Shown one piece after another: positions 51,065 to 61,374 of a stretch of 64,000 bases of DNA. Each line of letters opens with the position of its first letter. Position 1 is the first letter of the stretch. The position numbers were made by a program, and so were the translations under genes. The stretch comes from Rhodobacter sp. Har01. Lineage in GTDB: Bacteria; Pseudomonadota; Alphaproteobacteria; Rhodobacterales; Rhodobacteraceae. The notes under the pieces were generated by a model. That model searched no databases. It had not been told where the DNA came from and saw nothing but the letters and a program-made list of their open reading frames with translations. The DNA lies in NCBI RefSeq assembly GCF_020564565.1, contig NZ_JAJCTD010000004.1:363837-427836 (forward strand). Reading direction: 5' to 3'.

Positions 51065-52579
51065 ATGGTGGCACGGGCCTATACGGTGGCCTTCGAGGGG
51101 GTCGAAGCGCGCATCGTCGAGGTGCAATGCGCCGTCTCGGCCGGCAGCGCCGCCTTCAACCTTGTCGGTTTGCCCGACAAGGCCGTCTCAGAGGCCAAGG
51201 AACGCGTCCGCGCCGCCCTTCAGGCGCTGACGATCGCGCTGCCGAACCGGCGCATCACCGTCAACCTGTCTCCGGCGGACATGCCCAAGGAAGGCAGCCA
51301 CTTCGACCTGCCCATCGCATTATCGCTGCTGGCGGCACTGGACATCATCCCCAGGGACGAGATCGAGCACACGGTCGCCCTTGGCGAACTGTCCCTCGAC
51401 GGCCGCCTGATGCCGGTCCTGGGCGCTCTTCCCGCCGCGATGGCCGCCGCGGAAGCGGATCGCGGCCTGCTGTGCCCTCGCGCCTGCGGGGCCGAGGCCG
51501 CCTGGGTGGGCGCCACCGAGGTGCTCGCCGCCGGCTCGCTGGACGAGGTGGTTCGCCACTACACCGGCCAGCAGCCGCTGCATGCCGCCGAAGCCGGCGA
51601 AGTCGCGGCCCCGCCGCCGGGCCGCGACCTGCGCGAGGTCAAGGGCCAGGAACGCGCCAAGCGCGCGCTCGAGATCGCCGCCGCCGGCCGCCACCACCTG
51701 TTTCTTGTCGGCCCGCCTGGCTCGGGCAAGTCGATGCTGGCCGCCCGACTGCCTGGACTGCTGCCGCCGCTGTCACCCGCCGAAGCGCTGGAAACCTCGA
51801 TGATCCACTCGCTGTCGGGCCTGCTCAGCGAAGGCGGCATTTCCCGGCAGCGTCCGTTCCGCGAACCCCACCACACCGCCTCGATGGCCGCCATCGTCGG
51901 CGGCGGCCGGGGCGCGAAACCCGGCGAGATCAGCCTGGCCCACAACGGCGTGCTGTTCCTGGACGAGTTCCCCGAATTCCCCCGGACCGTGCTGGAGACG
52001 CTTCGCCAACCCCTCGAAACCGGCGAGGTCATGGTCGCCCGCGCCAATGCCCACATCCACTACCCCTGCCGCTTCCTGCTGGTCGCTGCCGCCAACCCGT
52101 GCAAATGCGGCTACCTGACCGATCCCGCCCGCGCCTGCGGTCGCGCGCCGATCTGCGGCGAAGACTACCTCGGCCGCATCTCGGGCCCGCTGATGGACCG
52201 GTTCGATCTGCGCATCGAGGTGCCCCCCGTCGCCTACACCGACCTCGACCTGCCGGCCTCGGGCGACACCTCCGCCACCGTCGCCGCCCGCGTGGCGCAA
52301 GCCCGCGCCGTCCAGCAGGCGCGCTTCCAGGACCACCCCAATCTGCGCGTCAATGCCGACATGGAAGGCGCGCTGCTTGAGCAGACCGCCTCCCCCGACG
52401 CCGAAGGCCGGGCGCTGCTGACCCGGGTTGCCGAACGCATGGGCCTCACCGCCCGCGGCTACCACCGGGTTCTCCGCGTTGCCCGCACCATCGCCGATCT
52501 CGACGGGTCAGCGACGGTGCGCCAACCCCACATCGCCGAAGCGATCAGCTATCGCCTGACCCTGGGGCCGAAATCCTGA
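51065..52579 (+). CDS. comM: YifB/ComM family Mg-chelatase-like AAA+ ATPase
   Basis: A 504-residue branch-migration helicase needed for uptake of homologous DNA, including gene-transfer-agent DNA in Rhodobacter. The N-terminal ChlI-like domain (about 1-185, with AFNLVGLPDKAVSEAKERVRAAL) precedes an AAA+ module with Walker A GPPGSGKSMLAARLPGLL near 216 and LFLDEFPEF near 298. A C-terminal Mg-chelatase domain ends with the Cys-rich NPCKCGYLTDPARACGRAPICGEDYLGR motif. GAGG precedes the ATG. Confidence 0.94.
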   Translation: MVARAYTVAFEGVEARIVEVQCAVSAGSAAFNLVGLPDKAVSEAKERVRAALQALTIALPNRRITVNLSPADMPKEGSHFDLPIALSLLAALDIIPRDEIEHTVALGELSLDGRLMPVLGALPAAMAAAEADRGLLCPRACGAEAAWVGATEVLAAGSLDEVVRHYTGQQPLHAAEAGEVAAPPPGRDLREVKGQERAKRALEIAAAGRHHLFLVGPPGSGKSMLAARLPGLLPPLSPAEALETSMIHSLSGLLSEGGISRQRPFREPHHTASMAAIVGGGRGAKPGEISLAHNGVLFLDEFPEFPRTVLETLRQPLETGEVMVARANAHIHYPCRFLLVAAANPCKCGYLTDPARACGRAPICGEDYLGRISGPLMDRFDLRIEVPPVAYTDLDLPASGDTSATVAARVAQARAVQQARFQDHPNLRVNADMEGALLEQTASPDAEGRALLTRVAERMGLTARGYHRVLRVARTIADLDGSATVRQPHIAEAISYRLTLGPKS

Positions 52580-52646
52580 CCTGCAGGCCGCCCACCATGG
52601 CCAAGCCCCGGCGCCGCGCCCCGAACCGCTCCCCGAAAGCGCGGCT

Positions 52647-53591
52647 CTAGCGCGCCCGCTTCGCCTCGATCACCTGCCAGATCCGCGCGGCCGTGTTGGT
52701 GCCGTCGAACCGCTCCAGCTCCTGGATGCCGGTCGGCGAGGTCACGTTGATCTCGGTCAGCCAGTCGCCGATCACGTCGATGCCGACGAAAACCTGGCCC
52801 TTTTCCCGCAACACCGGGCCGATGGCGGCGCAGATTTCGCGGTCCCGCTCGGTCAGCCCCACCTTCTCGGGCCGCCCGCCGGCATGCATGTTCGACCGCG
52901 TCTCGCCGGCCTGCGGCACCCGGTTGATCGCGCCCACCGGCTCACCATCGACCAGGATCACCCGCTTGTCGCCGTTTTCCACCGCCGGCAGGAACTTCTG
53001 CACGATCAAGGGCTCGCGGCTCATCGAGGTGAACAACTCGTGCAGGGCCGAAAGGTTGCGGTCGTTCGGGTCGAGCCGGAACACGCCGGCGCCGCCATTG
53101 CCGTAAAGCGGCTTCAGGATGATGTCGCCATGCCGCGCCTTGAACGCCCGGATGGTGGCCAGGTCGCGGGCAATGGCGGTCGGCGGGGTCAGATCGGGAA
53201 AGCGCAGCACCAGGAGCTTCTCGGGCGAATTGCGCACCCAGAACGGATCGTTCACCACCAGCGTCTGCGGATGGATCATCTCCAGCAGATGCGTCGTGGT
53301 GATGTAGCCCATGTCGAACGGCGGGTCCTGCCGCAGCCAGACCACGTCCATCCCGGCCAGGTCCACCTCGCGCTCGGGGCCGAAACTGACATGGTTGCCG
53401 GCTTCGCGCCGCAGCTCGATGTCCCAGCCCCGCGCCACCACCCGACCCTCGACAAAGGCCAGCCGGTCGGGCGTGTAATAGAACAGGCGATGCCCCCGCG
53501 CCTGCGCTTCAAGACCAATTCGAAACGTCGAATCGGCGTCGATGTTGACTGACCCGATCGGGTCCATCTGCAGGGCGACGTTGAGCGGCAT
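52647..53591 (-). CDS. gshB: Glutathione synthetase
   Basis: Joins gamma-glutamylcysteine and glycine using ATP. 314 residues, the usual GshB length, with an ATP-grasp fold: [15 protein letters not shown], then [30 protein letters not shown] and [21 protein letters not shown]. The ATG at 53591 gives [18 protein letters not shown], the standard start; a GTG/ATG seven codons earlier is possible but less likely. Confidence 0.96.
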   Translation of the reverse strand: MPLNVALQMDPIGSVNIDADSTFRIGLEAQARGHRLFYYTPDRLAFVEGRVVARGWDIELRREAGNHVSFGPEREVDLAGMDVVWLRQDPPFDMGYITTTHLLEMIHPQTLVVNDPFWVRNSPEKLLVLRFPDLTPPTAIARDLATIRAFKARHGDIILKPLYGNGGAGVFRLDPNDRNLSALHELFTSMSREPLIVQKFLPAVENGDKRVILVDGEPVGAINRVPQAGETRSNMHAGGRPEKVGLTERDREICAAIGPVLREKGQVFVGIDVIGDWLTEINVTSPTGIQELERFDGTNTAARIWQVIEAKRAR

Positions 53592-53653
53592 CGCATACTC
53601 CGGTTTCGGCACCGCCCCTTCTTGGCGCAGGACGCAGCCGGATGCAAACCGCC

Positions 53654-54055
53654 TCAGTCGAGCCAGAGATTCTCAGTGATCTCGATGCGCCCGCCCCGGT
53701 CGACCAGGGCCAGGTCGATGCGAACATCGGTCTGCTGCCCCAGGGGTTCGCCGTCGATGAAATCGGCCACGGTCCGGACGATTCGCTCATGCTGGGTGCG
53801 GGTGAAATACTCTGCCGCGATGGCGTGGGTCGCCGCGGATTTGACTTCGACGAAAACCACCGTCGCTCCGTCCCGGACCACCAGGTCGACTTCGCCCGAG
53901 GCCCCGCGCCAGCGGCGCGCGGCGACCGCCAGTCCGCGCGCTGCATAGTGCCGCGCCACGGCATCTTCGGCCGCTTGTCCGGACAGATGCGCCCGCAGTC
54001 CGCGGTCGGCGCGGCGCTGGCGTTCGGGGCTTTCGCAGACGAAATCGAAGGGCAT
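53654..54055 (-). CDS. YraN family (UPF0102) nuclease-like protein
   Basis: 133 residues with the restriction-endonuclease-like core [30 protein letters not shown], giving E-x-D...E-x-K. The family is often next to rsmI, as here, and the function is unclear. It is 25 bp downstream of rsmI on the same strand. Confidence 0.85.
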   Translation of the reverse strand: MPFDFVCESPERQRRADRGLRAHLSGQAAEDAVARHYAARGLAVAARRWRGASGEVDLVVRDGATVVFVEVKSAATHAIAAEYFTRTQHERIVRTVADFIDGEPLGQQTDVRIDLALVDRGGRIEITENLWLD

Positions 54056-54080
54056 CGGTCCAACCTTGGGGCGGCAGAGG

Positions 54081-54956
54081 CTATCGTTCGGCCAGATCGA
54101 GCGCCATCCGGTAGGCGTCCTTGCGTGGCACCCCCAGATGATGCGCCACTTCGGCTACTGCTTCCTTAACGCTCATGGTTTTCAGGGCGTTGGTCAGCGC
54201 CGCCCTCACCTCGTCGGCGGTCGCCGCGCGGTCGGGCGCCCGTGCGATCACCAGGACGATTTCGCCTTTCGGTTCAGCGCCTTGCAATTCCTCGGCCAGG
54301 TTGAGAAGCCTGCCCCTCCGAATTTCTTCATGGCGTTTCGTCAGTTCCCGGCACAGCGCCGCAGGCCGGTCAGGACCGAACACCCGCGCCATTTCCGCCA
54401 GGGTGCGCGCCACCCGCCGGGGCGATTCGTAGACCACCAGGGTTGCCGGCACCGTCGCCAGGTCGGCCAGGTATCTTGCCCGATCCCCCGCCGCCGTCGG
54501 CACAAAGCCTGCGAACAGGAAGCGGTCGGTCGGCAGGCCCGACAGGGTCAGCGCCGCCAGCACCGCCGAGGCACCGGGCACCGCATGCACCGGCTGCCCG
54601 GCCGAGACCGCCGAGCGGACCAGCGTGAAACCCGGGTCCGAGATCAGCGGCGTGCCGGCCTCCGAGGCATAGGCGACCGACTTGCCCGCCTGCAGCGCCG
54701 CCAGCATCCGCTCGGCCGCTTCGGCCTCGTTGTGGTCGTGGCAAGCGATCAGCGGGCGCTTTCCCACCGCGAGGCCATGGATTTCCATCAGGTGCCGCAG
54801 GGTGCGCGTGTCTTCGGCCATCAGCACGTCGGCGCCGGCCAGCACGTCCAGCGCCCGCAGCGTGATGTCGCGGGCGGCGCCGATCGGCGTCGCCACCAGA
54901 TGCAGCCCCGGCGGGATCGTGCCGGAAACCGGGCGGGCATCGGCCGCACCGTTCAT
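54081..54956 (-). CDS. rsmI: 16S rRNA (cytidine-2'-O)-methyltransferase RsmI
   Basis: Methylates C1402 of 16S rRNA. 291 residues with PPGLHLVATPIGAARDITLRAL at the N-terminus, LMAEDTRTLRHLM, SEAGTPLISDPGF and VPGASAVLAALTLSGLP, all RsmI motifs of the tetrapyrrole-methylase fold. The ATG at 54956 opens MNGAADARPVSG; much longer upstream reading is the antisense of the next gene. Divergent from the PBP-activator gene across 87 bp. Confidence 0.94.
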   Translation of the reverse strand: MNGAADARPVSGTIPPGLHLVATPIGAARDITLRALDVLAGADVLMAEDTRTLRHLMEIHGLAVGKRPLIACHDHNEAEAAERMLAALQAGKSVAYASEAGTPLISDPGFTLVRSAVSAGQPVHAVPGASAVLAALTLSGLPTDRFLFAGFVPTAAGDRARYLADLATVPATLVVYESPRRVARTLAEMARVFGPDRPAALCRELTKRHEEIRRGRLLNLAEELQGAEPKGEIVLVIARAPDRAATADEVRAALTNALKTMSVKEAVAEVAHHLGVPRKDAYRMALDLAER

Positions 54957-55043
54957 CGGCCACGTCCCGGCAAGTTTACTTCGCATTGGGAAACAACTAA
55001 CGTGACCACTGTCGCTGCGCCTTCTCTGCCAAAGGACGTTTTC

Positions 55044-56213
55044 ATGTTGTCCGCAATGCTTCGGGCCCGCAAGTCCTTGGGCCGCCTGTTTCTTGTCTTC
55101 CTCGGCCTGCTCGTCGCGGCCTGCGTTCCGGGTGGCGGGCCGTTGTCCGGGGCGCAGCAGGGCGGGCCGGGCAACGTCCAGGTCGCGCTTCTGGTGCCGG
55201 GCGGCTCGGGCCAGTCCAGCGACGCCGTGCTGGCAAGCAGCCTTGAGAACGCCGCCCGGCTGGCGGTGGCCGACCTTTCCGGGGTGGGAATCGACCTGCG
55301 CGTCTACCCGACCGGAGGCCAGCCCGGCCAGGCCGTCGCCGCGGCCCAGCAGGCCGCTGACGAGGGCGCCCAGGTCATCCTTGGCCCGGTTTTCGCCGAG
55401 GAAGCCAATGCGGTCGGCGTGGCGATGGCCGCGCGCGGGCTGTCGGTCCTGGCTTTCTCGAACAACCCGGCCATCGCCGGCGGCAATGTCTTCGTGCTGG
55501 GCCCGACCTTCGACAACACCGCCCGGCGGCTGGCCTCCCATGCGGTGCGGGCCGGCAAGGGCCAGGTGATGATCGTCCACGACCGCAACACCGCGGGCGA
55601 GTTGGGCCGCGACGCAATCCAGCGCGGCGTGGCCGCGGCGGGCGGCTCGGTGGTGGCGGTCTCGTCCTACGAATTCTCGCAAAGCGGCGTGTCCGGGGCC
55701 GCCCCGGGCATCGTGCAGACCGCCAAGGCCAAGGGCGCCACCGCGATGTTCCTGACCGCAGACACCGCCGGGGCGCTGCCGCTGCTCAGCCAGCTGCTGG
55801 CGGACAACGGGCTTGACACCGGCGCCACCAAGTTCATCGGGCTGACCCGCTGGGACATTCCGGCCCAGACGCTGGGCCTGCCCGGGGTGCAGGGCGGCTG
55901 GTTCGCGCTGCCCGATCCCGGCCTTTATGCCCAGTTCCAAAGCCGTTACCAGTCGGCCTACGGTGCCGCGCCGCATCCGATTGCGGGGCTGGCCTATGAC
56001 GGCATCGCCGCCATCGGCGCGCTGGCCCGCCAGGGGCGCGACTTCTCGCCGGGCTCGCTGACGCAAGGGTCCGGCTTCGCCGGGGTCTCGGGCATCTTCC
56101 GCTTCCGCGCCGACGGCACCAACGAACGCGGTCTTGCCATTGCCGAAATCCGCAACAACCAGGTCGTGGTGATTGACCCCGCTCCCCGCAGTTTCGCCGG
56201 CGCCGGCTTCTGA
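55044..56213 (+). CDS. Penicillin-binding protein activator-like lipoprotein
   Basis: 389 residues. LFLVFLGLLVAAC is a signal with lipobox (Cys near residue 27). The mature chain is a type I periplasmic-binding fold (VQVALLVPGGSGQSSDAVLASSLENAARLAVADL, VILGPVFAEEANAVGVAMAARG, VMIVHDRNTAGELG), the LpoA-like/PBP activator pattern of alphaproteobacteria. AAAGGACG precedes the ATG. Its 3' end overlaps the proposed glnD start by 41 bp. Confidence 0.85.
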   Translation: MLSAMLRARKSLGRLFLVFLGLLVAACVPGGGPLSGAQQGGPGNVQVALLVPGGSGQSSDAVLASSLENAARLAVADLSGVGIDLRVYPTGGQPGQAVAAAQQAADEGAQVILGPVFAEEANAVGVAMAARGLSVLAFSNNPAIAGGNVFVLGPTFDNTARRLASHAVRAGKGQVMIVHDRNTAGELGRDAIQRGVAAAGGSVVAVSSYEFSQSGVSGAAPGIVQTAKAKGATAMFLTADTAGALPLLSQLLADNGLDTGATKFIGLTRWDIPAQTLGLPGVQGGWFALPDPGLYAQFQSRYQSAYGAAPHPIAGLAYDGIAAIGALARQGRDFSPGSLTQGSGFAGVSGIFRFRADGTNERGLAIAEIRNNQVVVIDPAPRSFAGAGF

Positions 56214-59016
56214 CGCCTCCCGGGCGCCGACCCGGCCAGCCCTCCACCAGGGGCCGCTCGCCGGGCGGCCCCTTCTGGTGCCCGCCACCGAGATCGTCGA
56301 CCCGCACGCGCTGGCTGCGGCGATCCTGGCCGAGGTGCACGGCGCCGAACCGATCGAGCCGCGCGCCGCGCGCGGCATCGCCGTGCGCCACCTGACGACG
56401 GCCCGCGCTGCTGCCAACGCCCGCCTCGCCACGGCCTTTGCGGCCCACCCGCTTGAGGCGCGCGCGATGGTCACCGCCCAGGCCCACCTGACCGACGGTC
56501 TGGTCACCACCGCCTTCGCCGTGGCCCAGGCGTTGCACCCCTTGCACAACCCGACCGAGGCCGAGCGCATCGCCATCCTCGCCGTCGGCGGCTATGGCCG
56601 CGCCGAGATGGCACCACACTCCGACGTCGATCTGCTGTTCCTGACGCCGTGGAAGATCACCCCCTGGGCGGAATCGGTGATCGAGTCGCTGCTCTACATC
56701 CTGTGGGACCTCAAGCTGAAGGTCGGCCATTCCAGCCGCACCGTCGCCGACTGCATCCGCCTGGCGCGCGACGACATCACCATCCGCACCGCGCTTCTGG
56801 AACACCGCTTCATCGCCGGCTACGACCCCCTCGCCACCGATCTGGCCGACCGGCTGTGGGGCGAGCTGTTCCGCACCACCGGCCCGCAGTTCATCGAGGC
56901 CAAGCTGGTCGAGCGGGCCGAACGCCACCGCCGCCAGGGCGGCCAGCGCTATGTGCTGGAACCGAACGTCAAGGAAGGCAAGGGCGGCCTGCGCGACCTG
57001 CAGACCCTGTACTGGATCGGCAAGTATCTGCACCGCAGCCCCACCGCCGAGGGCCTGGTCGCCGCCGGCCTGTTCTCGGCCGAGGAATTCGCCACCTTCA
57101 CCCGGGCCGAGGATTTCCTCTGGGCCGTCCGCTGCCACCTGCACCTGGTTACCGGGCGGGCCACCGACACGCTGACCTTCGACCTGCAACCCGAAGTCGC
57201 CACCCGCATGGGCTATGCCGACCAGGGCGGCCGCCGCGCGGTTGAAATCTTCATGCAGGACTACTTCCGCCACGCCACCCGCGTCGGCGAACTGACCCGC
57301 GTCTTCCTGGCCGAACTGGAAGCCCGCCACGCCAAACGCGAGGCCAGCCTCTTCGGCATCTTCAAGCGCACCAAACGGGTGAAATCCGGCTACACTCTGG
57401 TTCAGGGCCGGCTTGACCTCAAAGACCCCAAGGATTTCCTCAAGGACAAGCTGAACCTGCTGCGGGTGTTCGAGGAAGGCCTGCGCACCGGTTATCTTGT
57501 CCACCCGAACGTGCTGCGCCTGCTGTCCACCAACCTCTGGCGCATCGACGACGACCTGCGCGAGAACCCCGAGGCCGCGCGCATCTTCCTGGACACGCTG
57601 TTGAAACACGGCAACCCGGAACGCCCGCTGCGGCGGATGAACGAGATCGGCGTGCTGGCCGCCTTCATCCCCGAATTCGAACCCATCGTCGCGATGATGC
57701 AGTTCAACGTCTACCACCACTACACGGTTGACGAACACATCATCCAGACCATCAGCATCCTCGCGCAGATCGAACGCGGCGAACTGGTCGAAGACCTGCC
57801 GCTGTCGTCCTCGATCCTCAAGGCAGGGGTGAACCGCCGCGTCCTCTACATCGCGCTTCTGTTGCACGACATCGGCAAGGGCCGCCCCGAGGATCACTCG
57901 ATCCTCGGCGCCCAGATCGCCCGCCGGGTCTGCCCGCGCCTGGGGCTGACCGAGGAGGAAAGCGAAACCGTCGAATGGCTGGTGCGCTATCACCTGCTGA
58001 TGTCGGACATGGCGCAAAAGCGCGACCTGGGCGACCCGCGCACCGTGCGCGACTTCGCCAAGGCGGTGAAGACCCGCAAGCGGCTGGACCTCTTGACCGT
58101 CCTTACCGTCTGCGACATCCGCGGCGTCGGCCCGGGCACCTGGAACAACTGGAAGGCCATGCTGCTGCGGCAGTTGCACAAGCTGACCGCCGAGGCGCTG
58201 GAAGGCGGGCTGGAAACCCTGAACCGAGAGAACCGCGAAGACGAGGCCAAGCGCGCCCTGCGCGAGCGGCTGTCCGGCTGGGACGCGAAAGATCTGCGGC
58301 ATGAACTGGCACGCCACTACGCGCCCTACTGGCAGGGCCTGTCCACCGACACCCACGCCGTCTTTGCCCGCCTGCTGCGCGGCATCGGCACCGACGAGAT
58401 CCGCATCGACCTGCACCCCGACGACGACCGCGACGCGACGCGGGCATGCTTTGCCCTGGCCGACCACCCCGGCATCTTCTCGCGGCTGGCCGGCGCGCTG
58501 GCGCTGGTCGGGGCCAACGTCCGCGACGCCCGCACCTACACCTCCAAGGACGGCTACGCCACGCCGGTCTTCTGGGTCCAGGATGCCGAGGGCAAGCCCT
58601 ACGAGGCCGCCCGCCTGCCGCGCCTGACCCAGATGATCGACAAGACACTGAAGGGCGAGGTCATCGCCCGCGACGCCCTGAAAGACCGCGACAAGGTGAA
58701 GAAGCGCGAGCGCGAGTTCCGCTTTCCCACCCACATCATGTTCGACAACGAAGGGTCCGAGATCTACACGATCATCGAGGTCGACACCCGCGACCGGCCC
58801 GGCCTGCTGTATGACCTGACCCGTACGCTGGCCAGTTCCAACATCTCCATTGTCTCGGCGGTGATTGCCACCTATGGGGCGCAGGTGGTGGACACCTTCT
58901 ATGTGAAAGACATGTTCGGCCTGAAACTGCACCAGAAGCTGAAGCAGGAAACCCTGGAGAAGAAGTTGCGCCAGGCCATCATCGAAGGCGCCGAACGGGC
59001 GCGGGCGCAGGGCTAG
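56173..59016 (+). CDS. glnD: [Protein-PII] uridylyltransferase / uridylyl-removing enzyme
   Basis: The nitrogen sensor that modifies GlnB and GlnK. About 947 residues: nucleotidyltransferase motif GGYGRAEMAPHSDVDLLFL near 137-155, an HD domain with LLHDIGKGRPEDHS near 564, and two C-terminal ACT domains (from about 758 and 868). The start is uncertain: a TTG at 56173 overlaps the preceding gene, and a GTG at 56278 (913 residues) is equally possible; neither has a strong ribosome-binding site. Confidence 0.95.
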   Translation: MTPLPAVSPAPASDASRAPTRPALHQGPLAGRPLLVPATEIVDPHALAAAILAEVHGAEPIEPRAARGIAVRHLTTARAAANARLATAFAAHPLEARAMVTAQAHLTDGLVTTAFAVAQALHPLHNPTEAERIAILAVGGYGRAEMAPHSDVDLLFLTPWKITPWAESVIESLLYILWDLKLKVGHSSRTVADCIRLARDDITIRTALLEHRFIAGYDPLATDLADRLWGELFRTTGPQFIEAKLVERAERHRRQGGQRYVLEPNVKEGKGGLRDLQTLYWIGKYLHRSPTAEGLVAAGLFSAEEFATFTRAEDFLWAVRCHLHLVTGRATDTLTFDLQPEVATRMGYADQGGRRAVEIFMQDYFRHATRVGELTRVFLAELEARHAKREASLFGIFKRTKRVKSGYTLVQGRLDLKDPKDFLKDKLNLLRVFEEGLRTGYLVHPNVLRLLSTNLWRIDDDLRENPEAARIFLDTLLKHGNPERPLRRMNEIGVLAAFIPEFEPIVAMMQFNVYHHYTVDEHIIQTISILAQIERGELVEDLPLSSSILKAGVNRRVLYIALLLHDIGKGRPEDHSILGAQIARRVCPRLGLTEEESETVEWLVRYHLLMSDMAQKRDLGDPRTVRDFAKAVKTRKRLDLLTVLTVCDIRGVGPGTWNNWKAMLLRQLHKLTAEALEGGLETLNRENREDEAKRALRERLSGWDAKDLRHELARHYAPYWQGLSTDTHAVFARLLRGIGTDEIRIDLHPDDDRDATRACFALADHPGIFSRLAGALALVGANVRDARTYTSKDGYATPVFWVQDAEGKPYEAARLPRLTQMIDKTLKGEVIARDALKDRDKVKKREREFRFPTHIMFDNEGSEIYTIIEVDTRDRPGLLYDLTRTLASSNISIVSAVIATYGAQVVDTFYVKDMFGLKLHQKLKQETLEKKLRQAIIEGAERARAQG

Positions 59017-59025
59017 GCCGGGGGC

Positions 59026-60582
59026 ATGAAACCGATCCGCCTGCTGACCGGCTTTCTGACCGTCGGCTTCTGGACGCTGCTCAGCCGGATCATGGGCTTT
59101 GTGCGCGACATCCTGATGGCCAACTACCTGGGCTCGGGCCCGGTGGCCGAGGCCTTTCTGGTGGCGCAATCGCTGCCCAACATGTTCCGCCGCTTCTTCG
59201 CCGAAGGCGCCTTCAACATGGCCTTCGTGCCAATGTTCGCGAAAAAGCTGGAAGGGCATGAGGACGCAGAGACCTTCGCCCGCGATGCCTATTGGGGCAT
59301 GGCGGGGGTGCTGATCGTCTTCACCCTGATCGGCATGGCCGCGATGCCCTGGCTGGTGCTGGCCATGGCAGCGGGCTTTCTGGGCGATCAACGCTATGAC
59401 CTGGCGGTCACCCTGGGCAACATCGCCTTTCCCTACATCCTGTTCATCTCGTTGACCGCGCTCCTGTCGGGTGTGCTGAACGCGATGGGCCGGTTCCTGG
59501 CCACCTCGGCCGTGCCGATCCTGCTGAACGCGGGGCTTGTGCTGGGGATGATCCTCGCCCACCGCCTGCAATGGGACATGGGCCGCGCGCTGGCCTGGTC
59601 GGTGGCGCTGTCCGGCGTGGCGCAGCTCTTCTTCACCTGGATCGCGGTGCGCCGCATGGGCCTGCGGCTGCCGTTCCGCTGGCCGACGCTGACGCCCGAC
59701 CTGAGGCGCCTGGCCATCATCGCCGCCCCCGCCGTGTTGGCCGGCGGCGTGGTGCAGATCAACCTGATCGTCGGCCGCCAGGTCGCCAGCGCGACCGAAG
59801 GCGCCATCGCCTGGCTGTCCTACGCCGACCGGCTGTATCAACTGCCCCTCGGCGTGGTCGGCATCGCCATCGGCGTGGTGCTGCTGCCCGACCTTTCCCG
59901 CCGCCTGCGCGCCGGCGACGGCCCCGGCTCGCGCAATTCCTTCAACCGCGGGACCGAGTTCGCGCTTCTGCTGACCGTGCCCGCCGCGGTGGCCCTGGTG
60001 GTGATCGCCTATCCGCTGATCTCGGTCCTGTTCCAGCGCGGCGCCTTCGGTGCGACCGACACGGCGAACACCGCCATGGCGCTGGCCGCCTATGGCGCCG
60101 GCCTGCCGGCCTTCGTGCTGCACAAGGTGCTGCAGCCGCTCTACTATGCGCGCGAAGACACGCGCCGGCCGTTCTATTACGCGGTGATCTCGATGGCGGT
60201 GAATGCCGCCATCGCCATCGGCCTGATGCCGCTGATCGGCTTCCTTGCCGCTGCCATCGCCACCTCTGCCGCGGCCTGGGTCATGGTCTGGCAACTCTGG
60301 CGCGGGTCCCGCGCGATGGGCGACGCGGCGCGTTTCGACGACCGCTTCCGCCACCGCCTGCCGCGCATCGTTCTGGCCTCGACGGTGATGGGGGCCGTGC
60401 TCTGGGGCCTGGCGCAGGTCATGTCGGGCTGGCTGGCGGCACCGGGCGCGCGGTCGCTGGGCCTGCTGGTCCTCTGTTCGGCCGGCATCGTCACCTACTT
60501 CGGCATCGCCGCCGTCCTCGGCGCGATGAGCCTGCCGGAGCTGAAATCCGTCCTGCGCCGCAACCGCAACGGCAAGTCCTGA
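59026..60582 (+). CDS. murJ: Lipid II flippase MurJ
   Basis: Flips the peptidoglycan precursor lipid II across the inner membrane. 518 residues with about 14 helices. The N-terminus GFWTLLSRIMGFVRDILMANYLGSGPVAEAFLVAQSLPNMFRRFFAEGAFNMAFVPMF is the MviN/MurJ signature with Arg residues used in lipid II binding. It is 9 bp after glnD, an order common in alphaproteobacteria. Confidence 0.96.
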   Translation: MKPIRLLTGFLTVGFWTLLSRIMGFVRDILMANYLGSGPVAEAFLVAQSLPNMFRRFFAEGAFNMAFVPMFAKKLEGHEDAETFARDAYWGMAGVLIVFTLIGMAAMPWLVLAMAAGFLGDQRYDLAVTLGNIAFPYILFISLTALLSGVLNAMGRFLATSAVPILLNAGLVLGMILAHRLQWDMGRALAWSVALSGVAQLFFTWIAVRRMGLRLPFRWPTLTPDLRRLAIIAAPAVLAGGVVQINLIVGRQVASATEGAIAWLSYADRLYQLPLGVVGIAIGVVLLPDLSRRLRAGDGPGSRNSFNRGTEFALLLTVPAAVALVVIAYPLISVLFQRGAFGATDTANTAMALAAYGAGLPAFVLHKVLQPLYYAREDTRRPFYYAVISMAVNAAIAIGLMPLIGFLAAAIATSAAAWVMVWQLWRGSRAMGDAARFDDRFRHRLPRIVLASTVMGAVLWGLAQVMSGWLAAPGARSLGLLVLCSAGIVTYFGIAAVLGAMSLPELKSVLRRNRNGKS

Positions 60583-60585
60583 TCC

Positions 60586-61278
60586 TTACCGGTCGCGCAG
60601 CCGCGCCCGCACCCGGCTCCAGCCCCCCGGGCTGACGACGAAACTCAGCACGAACCCGGTCGCGAACCCCGCCAGCTCGGCCACCCAACCGAAGCCGCCA
60701 CCGAACAGCAGCCCGAACACCAGCTGGATCGCCAGCAGCATCCCGATCAGGGTGAACGCCCGGAACTGGCTGGTGCCAGTGCCGGCCAGCCGCACCCAGA
60801 TCAGGAAGGTGAAGGCCCCGATCAGCCCGTAGTTGCCCGGAAACGCCCCGATCAGCACCCCCCGTTCGCCTGGCAACAGCGCCGTGTAGACCAGTGCGCC
60901 CACGATGCAGGCGCCGAAGAACACCGCCAGCACCGCCCACCAGCGGAACACCTCGCCCACCATCTTGCCCAGCGCCAGCAAGAGGACCACCCCGAACAGC
61001 GCCCCGGTGAAATCCGGATGCACGAAGGCATAACTCAGCAGCCGGTGCAGCCCGTTCAGCGGCCAGACCCCGGTCTCCCAGAAATACCGCATCAGGTCGG
61101 GCACATAGGCGAACCGCTCGACCGCCTGCAGCCGCCAGCCGATGCCCCCGGCCCCCCCCACCAGCCCGCGGTCGGCCAGTTGCAGAACCAACTCCATCGC
61201 GATCATCGGCAGTGCCATCACCCAGACCACCACCGGCAGCGGGTTCAGCGGAGGGGCGTTGCGGTCCTGCAGGTTCAT
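60586..61278 (-). CDS. Rhomboid-like membrane protein lacking catalytic residues
   Basis: 230 residues with about six to seven helices and the rhomboid outline: [12 protein letters not shown] (loop 1), a helix-4 segment [20 protein letters not shown] and helix 6 [15 protein letters not shown]. In active rhomboids helix 4 has GxSG and helix 6 has AHxxG; here the Ser position reads N/Y and the His reads E. The HxxxN motif of helix 2 is also missing. So this is probably an inactive, iRhom-like protein, although such forms recur in the family. Convergent with murJ, gap 3 bp. Confidence 0.78.
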   Translation of the reverse strand: MNLQDRNAPPLNPLPVVVWVMALPMIAMELVLQLADRGLVGGAGGIGWRLQAVERFAYVPDLMRYFWETGVWPLNGLHRLLSYAFVHPDFTGALFGVVLLLALGKMVGEVFRWWAVLAVFFGACIVGALVYTALLPGERGVLIGAFPGNYGLIGAFTFLIWVRLAGTGTSQFRAFTLIGMLLAIQLVFGLLFGGGFGWVAELAGFATGFVLSFVVSPGGWSRVRARLRDR

Positions 61279-61374
61279 GCCGTATCTCCCTTGGGGGTGT
61301 GCGCCCTTGCGCCGTTGACGCCCCTTGCCCCATCGTCTACCCCCGACCCGCCGGATTTTCCAGACGGAGCCCCC

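Noticed and set aside
55834..60354. 1506-codon open frame on the minus strand
   Set aside because: It is antisense to glnD and murJ, is rich in His, Gln, Arg and Gly as antisense frames of GC-rich genes usually are, and shows no family motif.
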